Assembly: GCA_002336975.1 (NCBI GenBank)
Contig: DDFA01000036.1
Coordinates: forward strand, 7,516-17,222
Length of the DNA: 9,707 nt
Source: Phyllobacteriaceae bacterium UBA1940
GTDB lineage: Bacteria > Pseudomonadota > Alphaproteobacteria > Rhizobiales > Rhizobiaceae
Reading direction: 5' to 3'
Positions 1 to 6,445 of the stretch are shown here, piece by piece. The notes below the pieces were generated by a model. The model was not told the origin of the DNA. It was given only the letters and a program-made list of their open reading frames with translations, and did not search any database. Position numbers and translations under genes: made by a program. Numbering within the stretch: position 1 is the stretch's first letter; each line of letters starts with the position of its first letter.

Positions 1-531
1 GGGCCGCCCCTGGCCGGCCTGTTCAGCTGGAGCGGCGGTCCGGCCCTGCCCACCGCCGGAACGCTGTCCAGCGGTCTGGCGGCGCGGATCATCATCAATC
101 CGGCGATGGATTCGTCTCTCGGCGGCAACGCATCGGTACTGCGCGACGGCGGCGCAAACGGCGCCAACTACGTCGCAAACACGGGCGGCGGCGCGTCATA
201 CGCCGACCTGCTGATTGCCTTTCAGGCCAGACTCGACCAGCCGATCGCATTCGATCCGGCCGCCGGCGCCGGCGCGTCCGCGTCGGTGATGGCCTATTCC
301 ACCAATTCGATCAGCTGGCTGGAAAGCGTCCGCAAGAAGGCGGACGAGGCGCGGCTGTCCAGGGAGGCGCTGGTGATGCGGACCTCCGAAGCGCTGTCCA
401 ACGAGACCGGCGTCAACATGGATCAGGAGATGGCGCTGCTGCTCGAGCTCGAGCAATCCTACCAGGCGTCCTCACGCATCATCCAGGCCGTCGACGAAAT
501 GTTCGCGGCGCTGTTCCAGGCGGCGGGGTAA
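1..531 (+). CDS. flgK: Flagellar hook-associated protein 1 FlgK (3' part)
   Basis: The frame is open from base 1 to the TAA at 529-531, giving the last 176 residues; the start lies outside the window. FlgK is the first hook-filament junction protein, exported through the flagellar type III apparatus and placed on the hook tip before FlgL. The C-terminal part is diagnostic: a helical region rich in Ser, Glu and Arg leads into NMDQEMALLLELEQSYQASS and ends in a hydrophobic helix (IIQAVDEMFAALFQ), the D0 coiled-coil end shared by FlgK and the hook/rod axial proteins. The residues before it are Gly/Ala/Ser-rich, as in the variable outer domain. flgL begins 6 bp after the stop, so the two junction proteins are co-transcribed. 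The identification is firm because of both the C-terminal motif and the neighbours; the N-terminal part cannot be judged. Confidence 0.95.
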   Translation, partial: GPPLAGLFSWSGGPALPTAGTLSSGLAARIIINPAMDSSLGGNASVLRDGGANGANYVANTGGGASYADLLIAFQARLDQPIAFDPAAGAGASASVMAYSTNSISWLESVRKKADEARLSREALVMRTSEALSNETGVNMDQEMALLLELEQSYQASSRIIQAVDEMFAALFQAAG

Positions 532-537
532 CCGGCG

Positions 538-1587
538 ATGAAGACCGCCAGCGTCTCGTCCCACTCGATCAGGCAGGCATTGCGCTACTCGATGACGCGC
601 ATGCAAAATGACCTGGTCGCCGCCCAGAAGGAATCGACCACGCTGCGCGTCGCCGATGTCGGCCTGGCGCTGGGCGCGCGCACCGGCCATTCGGTGTCGC
701 TGGCGCGCGACGTGTCGCGGCTCAACAGCCTGCTCGATTCCAACCAGCTCGCCGCCTCCCGGCTGGCGTCCACCCAGTCGGCGCTCGGCCAGCTCACCGA
801 TCGCGGCGAGGAACTGCGCAAGGCGCTGACGGCGACGCTCTCCGGCAGTTCCGAGCCGGACATTGCCCGCGCCGACGGCGACGCGATGCTCGATACGCTC
901 ACCGCGATCATGAACACCTCGATCAACGGCGAATACCTGTTTGCCGGCGTCAACACAGACGTCATGCCGCTAGCCAATTTCAATGACCCCAATTCGCCGG
1001 CGCGCCAGTCGTTCGACGCCGCTTTCATGGGTCATTTCGGCTTTGCCCAGACCGATCCCGCCGCCGCCAACATCACCGAAGGCCAGATGACCGATTTCCT
1101 CGACAATGTCGTCGAGCCGCAGTTCATGGGCGCGGACTGGAACCTCAACTGGTCGACCGCGTCCGACGATCCGATCGTCTCGCGCATCGGTCTGAACGAG
1201 ACCGCCAGCACATCGATCAGCGCCAATCAGACCGGCGTGCGCAAGCTGGCGATGGCGGCTGCCATTTCCGCCAGCCTGCTGAGCGGGCCGGTCAACAGCG
1301 GCGCCGTCTCGGCCGTTGTCAACCGCGCGCTGGCGCTCACCGCCGAAGGCGTCGCCGCCGTCACCGACGAGCGTTCGGCCATCGGCGTCCAGGAGAACCG
1401 CATTTCGAACGCCTCATCGAGGATCGAGATGCAGATCGACATTTTCGAGCGTTCCATCCTCGATATGGAGGGCATCGACCCCTATGCGGCGGCGTCGAAA
1501 GTGTCCGCGCTCGTGACGCAGATCGAAACTGCCTATTCGTTAACCTCGCGCATACAACAATTGAGCCTGCTTAGGTTCCTAGGCTGA
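538..1587 (+). CDS. flgL: Flagellar hook-associated protein 3 FlgL
   Basis: This 349-residue protein is the second hook-filament junction protein, located between FlgK and flagellin and exported by the flagellar type III system. It has the flagellin-like layout: a helical N-terminal region (about residues 1-130, with SRLNSLLDSNQLAASRLAST and LDTLTAIMNTSINGEYLFAG), a variable middle, and a helical C-terminal region (about 245-349) ending QIETAYSLTSRIQQLSLL. GEYLFAG followed by N is the usual FlgL/flagellin signature after the first helices. The ATG at 538 lies 6 bp after the flgK stop behind only a weak G-rich site (GGCGGGG), so translation may depend on coupling to flgK. The last 16 sense codons (1537-1584) hold a striking run of codons uncommon in this GC-rich DNA: tta, ata, caa, caa, ttg, ctt, agg and cta. 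Confidence 0.95.
   Translation: MKTASVSSHSIRQALRYSMTRMQNDLVAAQKESTTLRVADVGLALGARTGHSVSLARDVSRLNSLLDSNQLAASRLASTQSALGQLTDRGEELRKALTATLSGSSEPDIARADGDAMLDTLTAIMNTSINGEYLFAGVNTDVMPLANFNDPNSPARQSFDAAFMGHFGFAQTDPAAANITEGQMTDFLDNVVEPQFMGADWNLNWSTASDDPIVSRIGLNETASTSISANQTGVRKLAMAAAISASLLSGPVNSGAVSAVVNRALALTAEGVAAVTDERSAIGVQENRISNASSRIEMQIDIFERSILDMEGIDPYAAASKVSALVTQIETAYSLTSRIQQLSLLRFLG
1536..1587 (+). promoter_or_regulatory. Possible overlapping control region before flaF-flbT (end of flgL)
   Basis: The last 50 bases of flgL are markedly AT-richer than their surroundings and contain GTTAAC (1539-1544), an AT-rich stretch (1552-1562), and interrupted dyads: AGCCT (1564-1568) with AGGCT (1581-1585), and TAGG (1572-1575) with CCTA (1578-1581). 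Part of it (TTGAGCC, GCT, AG, TTCC) resembles the sequence upstream of flhA at 3096-3112. GTTAAC looks like one half of a CtrA-type site, but no second TTAA half follows at the expected 7 bp. The region could carry a promoter or an RNA structure for flaF-flbT, or merely reflect codon choice. This is inference, and no clean -35/-10 pair was found. Confidence 0.25.
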
Positions 1588-1607
1588 CCCAACGAGACCT
1601 TTCATTC

Positions 1608-1955
1608 ATGTATCAGTTTTCCTACGCCGACATTCAAACCGACTCTCTCGCCGATGCGAAGGACCGCGAGCGCCAGCTGCTCGACCGTTCGATCGAACTG
1701 CTGCTTGAAGCGCGATCCAGCGGCGTCGAATCGCACAAGTCGATCGAGGCGATCCATTTCATGCACCGGGTCTGGACGACCTTCATTGAGGACCTCGGCA
1801 GCTCCGAAAACGAACTGCCCAAGGAACTGCGCGCCAATCTCATTTCCATCGGCCTGTGGCTGCTGCGCGAAGGCGAATCCATCCGCCAGGGCGCGTCCGA
1901 CAATTTCGACGGCCTGATCGAAGTGTCGCAAATCATCAGGGACGGCATTCAATGA
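1608..1955 (+). CDS. flaF: Flagellar biosynthesis regulator FlaF
   Basis: This 115-residue soluble protein belongs to the small alphaproteobacterial FlaF family, known from Caulobacter and relatives to be needed for flagellin production and secretion and to act with FlbT. Sequence support: the N-terminal Tyr-rich start (MYQFSYADI), the helix [17 protein letters not shown], the conserved centre with [12 protein letters not shown], and the segment [19 protein letters not shown] that is characteristic of the family. No signal peptide or membrane segment is seen. The ATG lies 20 bp after flgL behind a weak GAGA-containing site about 10 bp upstream. Its TGA overlaps the flbT ATG (ATGA at 1952-1955), which fits translational coupling of the two partners. 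Length is normal for the family. Confidence 0.93.
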   Translation: MYQFSYADIQTDSLADAKDRERQLLDRSIELLLEARSSGVESHKSIEAIHFMHRVWTTFIEDLGSSENELPKELRANLISIGLWLLREGESIRQGASDNFDGLIEVSQIIRDGIQ

Positions 1956-2389
1956 AGAACACGCTGAAGATTTCGCTGAAGCCCAACGAAAAGATCTACA
2001 TCAACGGCGCCGTGGTCCGCGTCGACCGCAAGGTGTCGATCGAGTTCCTCAACGACGTGCAGTTCCTGCTCGAGAACCACGTCCTCCAGCCCGAGGACGC
2101 CTCGACGCCGCTGCGCCAGCTCTATTTCATCGCCCAGATGATCCTGATGGCGCCCGAGACCGCCAGTGACGCCCGCCAGATGTTCCGCAAGTCGTTGTCG
2201 ATGATGCTGGCCGGCTTCAGCGACGACTATATCCTGATGAACCTGAAGCAGATCGACCGGCTAGTCACCGAAGGCCAAGTCTACGAAGCATTGAAGGCGA
2301 TCCGCGCGCTCTATCCGCTCGAAGCCGAAATCCTCAATCCCCGCGGCGCGACGGCGACGTCGGTCGAACAACGAGCAGGAGCGATCTGA
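1952..2389 (+). CDS. flbT: Flagellin post-transcriptional regulator FlbT
   Basis: This 145-residue protein is FlbT, which in Caulobacter binds the flagellin mRNA leader and represses its translation until the hook is complete; in other alphaproteobacteria it can act positively. The family features are visible: [19 protein letters not shown] at residues 10-28, [14 protein letters not shown], then [16 protein letters not shown]. The reading frame extends further upstream, but the start at 1952 is chosen because it begins the conserved [11 protein letters not shown] sequence, has AGGGA at 1938-1942, and overlaps the flaF stop as ATGA. The upstream extension is only the shadow of flaF. The stop shares one base with the flgD start (TGATG at 2387-2391). 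In many alphaproteobacteria flaF-flbT lie beside flagellin genes; here they lie between junction and hook-cap genes. Confidence 0.94.
   Translation: MKNTLKISLKPNEKIYINGAVVRVDRKVSIEFLNDVQFLLENHVLQPEDASTPLRQLYFIAQMILMAPETASDARQMFRKSLSMMLAGFSDDYILMNLKQIDRLVTEGQVYEALKAIRALYPLEAEILNPRGATATSVEQRAGAI
2377..2381 (+). promoter_or_regulatory. Ribosome binding site of flgD
   Basis: AGGAG lies 7 bp before the flgD ATG (2389) and inside the end of flbT. It is the clearest Shine-Dalgarno sequence in the first part of the operon. With the TGATG overlap it indicates that flgD is translated efficiently on its own as well as by coupling. Confidence 0.7.
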
Positions 2390-2784
2390 TGGCCGTGGCA
2401 GCAGTCGGCGCAACCGGCGCCGCCAACAACGCGCAGGCGGCCCAGAAGGGCTCGACCGTCGACTACCAGTCGTTCCTCAAGCTGCTCGTCGCGCAGATGA
2501 AGAACCAGGATCCGACCGCGCCGATGGATTCGACCGACTACGTCGCCCAACTCGCCACCTTCAGCCAGGTCGAGCAGACGGTGCAGACCAATTCCAAGCT
2601 CGACCAGATCCTGCAGGCCCAGACCCTGTCCCAGGCCAGTTCGCTGATCGGCCGCACCGTGACCTCCCATGACGGTTCAGTCACCGGAACGGTCGGCTCG
2701 GTGAAACTCTACTCGGATGGCATTATCGCCGTGCTCGACAACGGCCAGGAAGTGCCGATGCTGCCCGGCGTGACGGTGAGCTGA
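2389..2784 (+). CDS. flgD: Flagellar hook-capping protein FlgD (short form)
   Basis: FlgD forms the cap that guides polymerisation of hook protein FlgE and is removed when the hook is complete. The N-terminal capping domain is unmistakable: YQSFLKLLVAQMKNQDPTAP at residues 26-45, followed by MDSTDYVAQLATFSQVEQ and a Gln-rich helix to about residue 83. After this only about 45 residues remain, with a single beta-rich stretch (IGRTV ... GTVGSVKLYSDG ... NGQEVPM). The protein is 131 residues, compared with about 230 in enterobacteria, so the C-terminal Tudor/FnIII-like region is largely missing. The frame is clean and ends naturally just before fliQ, so this is probably the normal short rhizobial form and not a truncation. 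Confidence 0.94.
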   Translation: MAVAAVGATGAANNAQAAQKGSTVDYQSFLKLLVAQMKNQDPTAPMDSTDYVAQLATFSQVEQTVQTNSKLDQILQAQTLSQASSLIGRTVTSHDGSVTGTVGSVKLYSDGIIAVLDNGQEVPMLPGVTVS

Positions 2785-2793
2785 CGAGGCGCC

Positions 2794-3060
2794 ATGAACG
2801 AAGCCGACGCACTCGAAATCGTCCAGGCCGCGATCTGGACAGTGCTGGTGGCGTCGGCCCCGGCGGTCGCCGCCGCCATGATCGTCGGCATCGGCATTGC
2901 GCTGGTCCAGGCGCTCACCCAGATTCAGGAAATCACCCTGACCTTCGTGCCCAAGATCGTCGCCATCCTGCTGGCGATGGTGCTGACCGGCCCCTTCGTC
3001 GGTGCGCAGATTTCCGCATTCTCGAGCGTCGTCTTCGAGCGCATCGAAAAAGGCTTCTGA
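2794..3060 (+). CDS. fliQ: Flagellar export gate protein FliQ
   Basis: This 88-residue inner-membrane protein is one of the FliP-FliQ-FliR export gate subunits. Two hydrophobic helices are visible, about residues 14-40 and 51-80, separated by the conserved polar turn TQIQEITLTFVPK, the family signature; ALVQALTQIQE and the terminal hydrophobic helix also fit. Length is the family norm. The ATG lies 9 bp after the flgD stop with GAGG at 2786-2789 at a short spacing of 4 bp. A gap of nearly 90 bp to flhA follows, the largest inside this operon, so transcription or translation of flhA may be reset there. Confidence 0.95.
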   Translation: MNEADALEIVQAAIWTVLVASAPAVAAAMIVGIGIALVQALTQIQEITLTFVPKIVAILLAMVLTGPFVGAQISAFSSVVFERIEKGF

Positions 3061-3074
3061 CGCCGCACCCGCCG

Positions 3075-3112
3075 CCGCGCCAAGTTCGCGCAAGTTTGAG
3101 CCGCTAGCCTTC
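3075..3112 (+). promoter_or_regulatory. Candidate control region upstream of flhA with tandem CAAGTT repeat
   Basis: The fliQ-flhA gap contains two exact copies of CAAGTT, at 3081-3086 and 3091-3096, spaced 10 bp apart (one helical turn), followed by TTGAGCC and TAGCCT (3105-3110). A similar arrangement with 11 bp spacing lies before the rod-binding gene (6386-6402). A direct repeat on one face of the helix suggests an activator site or a repeated promoter element. Rhizobia are known to use VisNR and Rem as flagellar regulators and to lack a classical FliA-type scheme, but neither can be assigned to this site from sequence. No recognised sigma-70 -35/-10 pair is evident. Confidence 0.35.
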
Positions 3113-3133
3113 CGCTGCGCCGCATTGCGTGGC

Positions 3134-3140
3134 GAGAGGA
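3134..3140 (+). promoter_or_regulatory. Ribosome binding site deciding the TTG start of flhA
   Basis: GAGAGGA is a strong Shine-Dalgarno match ending 6 bp before the in-frame TTG at 3147. The alternative in-frame GTG at 3129 lies upstream of this site and has no ribosome binding sequence of its own. A closer ATG (3142) is out of frame and meets a stop after five codons. The site therefore supports TTG as the real start. Confidence 0.65.
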
Positions 3141-3146
3141 CATGGT

Positions 3147-5234
3147 TTGGCGCTTGTAGAATCCCTCCCCAAGATCGCGACGGCAAAGCATGGCCGCGAC
3201 GTCGGCTTCGCCATCGGTATCGTCGCGATCCTGTGCGTCCTGTTCCTGCCCATCCCAGCCTTCCTGATCGACATCGGCCTGGCGTTTTCCATCGCCCTGT
3301 CGGTGCTGATCCTGATGGTCGCATTGTGGATCCAGCGGCCGCTCGACTTCTCGTCGTTCCCGACCATCCTGCTGATCGCGACGATGCTGCGCCTGTCACT
3401 CAACATCGCTACCACCCGCGTCATTCTCAGTCACGGCGCCGAAGGCACCAACGCCGCCGGCTATGTCATCGGCGGCTTTTCGAGCCTGGTGATGAGTGGC
3501 GACTTCGTCATCGGCATCATCGTCTTCTCGATCCTGCTGGTGGTGAATTTCATCGTCATCACCAAGGGTTCGACCCGCATCGCCGAAGTCGGCGCGCGCT
3601 TCACCCTCGACGCCATTCCCGGCAAGCAGATGTCGATCGACGCCGATCTGTCGGCCGGCCTGATCAACGAAAAGGAAGCGCAGTTCCGCCGCCGCGAGCT
3701 GGAAGAGGAAAGCGCCTTCTTCGGTTCCATGGACGGCGCCTCGAAATTTGTCCGTGGCGACGCTATCGCCGGCCTCATCATCACCGCCGTCAATGTCGTC
3801 GGCGGCATCATCATCGGTTACGCGCGCCATGACATGAACCTTGGCGAAGCGGCCGACGTCTTCGTCAAGCTTTCCGTCGGCGACGGTCTCGTCACCCAGA
3901 TCCCGGCGCTGATCGTGTCGCTGGCCGCAGGCCTGCTGGTCTCCAAGGGCGGCACGCGCGGCTCGGCCGAACAGGCCGTCATGGGTCAGCTCAGCGCCTA
4001 TCCGCGCGCGCTTTTCGTCGCCGCCCTGCTGCTGTCGATCCTGGCGCTGCTGCCGGGCCTGCCGATGCTTCCCTTCATCACCCTGGCCCTCATCATGGCC
4101 TCGATCGGCTACCTGATCCCCCTGCGCCAGAACCGCATCGCCGCCGAACAGGCCAGCGCCGAACAGCAGAAACAGGCCGCCAAGGACGAGGAAGAGCGCA
4201 ACTCGGTCAAGGAATCGCTCAGGACCGCCGAGATCGAACTGCTGATCGGAAAACAGCTGTCGACCAAGCTGGTGGCCGGCCATCAGGAGCTGGCGTTCCG
4301 CATGGGCAAGATGCGCAAGAAGTTCGCCCAGCAATACGGCTTTGTCGTACCGGAGGTAAAACTGACCGACGATTTCGCCATCCCCGGCAAGTCGTACCAG
4401 ATCAAAATGCACGGCACGGTCGTGGCCGAGCACCAGATGCGGGTCGGCGAGCTGATGGTGCTGATCGGCTCCAAGCCGCTTCCCGAAATGCCGGGCGAGG
4501 AGGTCAAGGAACCGGCCTTCGGCATGCGCGCCTATTCGGTGCCCGACATGTTCGCCGACGATCTGAAGCGCGACGGCTACGCCTTTGCCGACAACATGTC
4601 GGTGCTGCTCACCCACCTGTCGGAAGTGATCCGCAACAACCTGCCGCAGCTTCTCTCCTACAAGGACATGAAGGCGCTGCTTGATCGCCAGGACCCCGAA
4701 TACAAGAAGCTGGCCGACGAGATCTGCACCTCGCATCTGTCCTATCCCGGCTTGCAGGCGGTGCTGAAGTTGTTGCTGGCAGAGCGCGTCTCGATCCGCA
4801 ATCTGCACCTGATCATCGAAGCCATCGCCGAGATCGCGCCGCATGTGCGCCGCACCGAGCAGATCGTCGAACATGTGCGCATCCGCATGGCGCAGCAGAT
4901 TTGCGGCGACCTGTCGGAAGGCGGCGTCCTGAAGGTGCTCAGGCTTGGCAACCGCTGGGACCTTGTCCTGCACCAGAGCCTCAAGCGCGACGCCAAGGGC
5001 GAGATCCGCGAATTCGACATCGACCCGCGTCTGCTCGAGGAATTCGGCCAGGAAGCCGGCAAGGCGATCCGTTCCCATATCGACGCCGGCGAACGCTTCG
5101 TCCTCGTCACCGCGCCCGACGCGCGGCCCTATGTGCGCATGATCGTCGAGCGTCTGTTCCCGACCTTGCCGGTCCTCAGCCATGTCGAGATCGCCAAGGG
5201 CGTCGAAATCAGGGTTTTGGGTTCGATCTCATGA
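3147..5234 (+). CDS. flhA: Flagellar export gate protein FlhA
   Basis: FlhA is the large nonameric membrane component of the flagellar type III export apparatus; its cytoplasmic domain docks chaperone-substrate complexes and FliJ. With the TTG start the protein has 695 residues, normal for the family; a GTG at 3129 would add six residues. The N-terminal half (about 18-325) is multi-pass membrane with the FHIPEP-family signature [14 protein letters not shown] at 81-94 and the conserved cytoplasmic loop from [15 protein letters not shown] (138-152) through [14 protein letters not shown] (196-209). A charged linker (about 330-365, [17 protein letters not shown]) leads to the soluble domain, with [13 protein letters not shown] and a family-typical end. 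TGA overlaps the fliR ATG (ATGA at 5231-5234). The identity is certain; only the start codon is inferred. Confidence 0.97.
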   Translation: MALVESLPKIATAKHGRDVGFAIGIVAILCVLFLPIPAFLIDIGLAFSIALSVLILMVALWIQRPLDFSSFPTILLIATMLRLSLNIATTRVILSHGAEGTNAAGYVIGGFSSLVMSGDFVIGIIVFSILLVVNFIVITKGSTRIAEVGARFTLDAIPGKQMSIDADLSAGLINEKEAQFRRRELEEESAFFGSMDGASKFVRGDAIAGLIITAVNVVGGIIIGYARHDMNLGEAADVFVKLSVGDGLVTQIPALIVSLAAGLLVSKGGTRGSAEQAVMGQLSAYPRALFVAALLLSILALLPGLPMLPFITLALIMASIGYLIPLRQNRIAAEQASAEQQKQAAKDEEERNSVKESLRTAEIELLIGKQLSTKLVAGHQELAFRMGKMRKKFAQQYGFVVPEVKLTDDFAIPGKSYQIKMHGTVVAEHQMRVGELMVLIGSKPLPEMPGEEVKEPAFGMRAYSVPDMFADDLKRDGYAFADNMSVLLTHLSEVIRNNLPQLLSYKDMKALLDRQDPEYKKLADEICTSHLSYPGLQAVLKLLLAERVSIRNLHLIIEAIAEIAPHVRRTEQIVEHVRIRMAQQICGDLSEGGVLKVLRLGNRWDLVLHQSLKRDAKGEIREFDIDPRLLEEFGQEAGKAIRSHIDAGERFVLVTAPDARPYVRMIVERLFPTLPVLSHVEIAKGVEIRVLGSIS

Positions 5235-5983
5235 CCGCCACCCTGCCCGATCTGGTGATCGCGGCTTTCATCGCCTTCTGCCGGGTCGGCGCCTGCTTTC
5301 TGGTCATGCCTGGCATGTCGAGCGCGCGCGTGCCGATGCAGGTCCGGCTCTTCGTCGCGGTGGCCGCCACCCTGGCGCTTCTCATGCACCTGTGGGCGAC
5401 CATCCTGCCATTCGTGCAGTCGCGTCCCGACGCCCTGCTGCTGCTCATCGTCTCCGAGACCATCGTCGGCGGACTGATCGGGCTGGTCGCGCGCATCTAC
5501 GTCCTGTCGCTGCAGTTCATCGCCGGGGCCATCGCCATGATGGTCGGTTTCGGCGGCATGATGGGTTCGGCGATCGAGGAATCCGAGCCGCAGGCGCCGC
5601 TCGCCTCGCTGCTGTCCTTCGCCGCGCTGCTGCTGCTGTTCGTGATGAATTTCCACCACGAGATCGTCAAGGCTCTGGTCGCCTCCTACCAACTCGCGCC
5701 GATCAACGTCTTCTACAACCCCCAGACCAGCCTGGTGAACGTCACCGACACGATCTCGCAGTCGTTCTACGTCATGCTGCGGCTGGGCAGCCCGTTCCTT
5801 GCCTATTCGCTGCTGATCAACCTCGCCATCGGCTTCATCAACAAGCTGACGCCGCAGATTCCGGTCTATTTCATCTCGCTGCCCTTCGTTATCTTCGGCG
5901 GCCTCGTGCTGCTCTACTGGGGCGTTGGCGGCTTCCTGTCGCTGTTTGTCGATTCCTTCCTGCCGGTGACGATCGGACGATGA
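5231..5983 (+). CDS. fliR: Flagellar export gate protein FliR
   Basis: FliR is the single-copy subunit that completes the FliP-FliQ-FliR export gate in the inner membrane. The 250-residue length is usual. Several hydrophobic helices are visible: near the N-terminus ([20 protein letters not shown]), about 40-60, 72-95, 128-145, 190-205 and 215-240. Family motifs include [14 protein letters not shown] near the start, the Gly/Met-rich [20 protein letters not shown] in the middle and [20 protein letters not shown] near the C-terminus. Translation starts at the ATG overlapping the flhA stop (ATGA), so synthesis is probably coupled to FlhA. Although the frame is open upstream within flhA, the family N-terminus ([12 protein letters not shown]) begins here. 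A small gene follows 4 bp after the stop. Confidence 0.96.
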   Translation: MTATLPDLVIAAFIAFCRVGACFLVMPGMSSARVPMQVRLFVAVAATLALLMHLWATILPFVQSRPDALLLLIVSETIVGGLIGLVARIYVLSLQFIAGAIAMMVGFGGMMGSAIEESEPQAPLASLLSFAALLLLFVMNFHHEIVKALVASYQLAPINVFYNPQTSLVNVTDTISQSFYVMLRLGSPFLAYSLLINLAIGFINKLTPQIPVYFISLPFVIFGGLVLLYWGVGGFLSLFVDSFLPVTIGR

Positions 5984-5987
5984 CACC

Positions 5988-6368
5988 ATGAGCGCCCGCG
6001 GCCAACGCCTCAAGGATCTGCTGGAGTTGCAGGAGCGGCTGAAACGCATGCATGAGATGCGCCGCGCCGGCCACCTTGCCTCGGCCGCCGCCGCGACCCG
6101 CGAGATCGACGAGGTCATGGCCCGCCGCTCCGACGACGGCTCGCTGTCGGACCTGTTTCCCGACGTCTACGCCCGTTTCGTCGACCGCGCACACGATCGT
6201 CGCCGCGCCGAAGAGACCGCCGCCGAACAGCAGGCGCGCGAGGTCGCCCGCCAGACGATGCGCGCCAAGGTCACTGCCCGCGAGTTGAAGGCCGAGCAGG
6301 ACGTCGAGGATCGCCGCCTCCAGGAGCGCGACGCGCTCGAAGCGGTCGAGCGCAAGCTCCGCTCATGA
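5988..6368 (+). CDS. Small charged helical protein, FliJ-like (putative export chaperone escort)
   Basis: The 126-residue product is almost wholly helical and highly charged, with no cysteine, tryptophan, signal peptide or membrane segment. It opens with RLKDLLELQERLKRMHEMRR and ends in a long Arg/Glu/Ala-rich coiled-coil stretch (about 60-124, including HDRRRAEETAAEQQAREVAR). This resembles FliJ, the export-apparatus coiled coil that binds FlhA and recycles chaperones. The position directly after flhA-fliR fits, but small charged coiled coils resemble each other easily, and FliJ usually lies next to fliI and is somewhat longer. The ATG lies 4 bp after fliR with GGA about 10 bp upstream. It could also be a rhizobium-specific flagellar protein of unknown role. 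Coding is well supported by frame, spacing and composition; the function is a moderate inference. Confidence 0.6.
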   Translation: MSARGQRLKDLLELQERLKRMHEMRRAGHLASAAAATREIDEVMARRSDDGSLSDLFPDVYARFVDRAHDRRRAEETAAEQQAREVARQTMRAKVTARELKAEQDVEDRRLQERDALEAVERKLRS

Positions 6369-6383
6369 TCTCCGCTTCGCGCG

Positions 6384-6420
6384 CACAAGGTTGCGGCAAG
6401 TTACCCGGCGCATAGTGCCG
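6384..6420 (+). promoter_or_regulatory. Candidate control region upstream of the rod-binding gene with CAAG(G)TT repeat
   Basis: The 77-bp gap after the FliJ-like gene has CAAGGTT at 6386-6392 and CAAGTT at 6397-6402, an imperfect direct repeat with an 11-bp period, closely matching the pair before flhA. It is followed by a short dyad: CGGCGC (6406-6411), loop ATA, GTGCCG (6415-6420), with one G-T pair. The dyad could be a weak hairpin or operator. No T-run follows it, so it is not a convincing terminator. An internal promoter serving the last three flagellar genes is a reasonable but unproven reading. Confidence 0.35.
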
Positions 6421-6445
6421 TCAAGGAAACACGCCGGAGCCCGGT

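Noticed and set aside
1539..1554. Possible full CtrA site around GTTAAC in the end of flgL
   Set aside because: A CtrA site needs a second TTAA about 7 bp further on, and the sequence there is CATA. Only a half-site resemblance remains.
1856..1951. Upstream extension of the flbT frame
   Set aside because: The extra 32 residues are Arg-rich shadow of flaF. The family N-terminus and the ATGA overlap place the start at 1952.
3142..3159. Five-codon reading frame starting at ATG in front of flhA
   Set aside because: The spacing to the ribosome binding site is only about one base and nothing suggests a functional leader peptide; kept only as a remark on the flhA start.
3396..5183. A 595-codon open frame on the minus strand inside flhA
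   Set aside because: It lies wholly antisense to the clearly conserved flhA, its product is a low-complexity mix rich in Asp, Gly, His and Gln, and no family pattern is seen. Long antisense frames are expected in GC-rich genes with strong third-position bias.
5129..6118. A 329-codon open frame on the minus strand across fliR and its neighbours
   Set aside because: It is antisense to fliR and the following gene, with Arg/Asp/Gln/His-rich composition and no recognisable domain; a shadow of the real genes.
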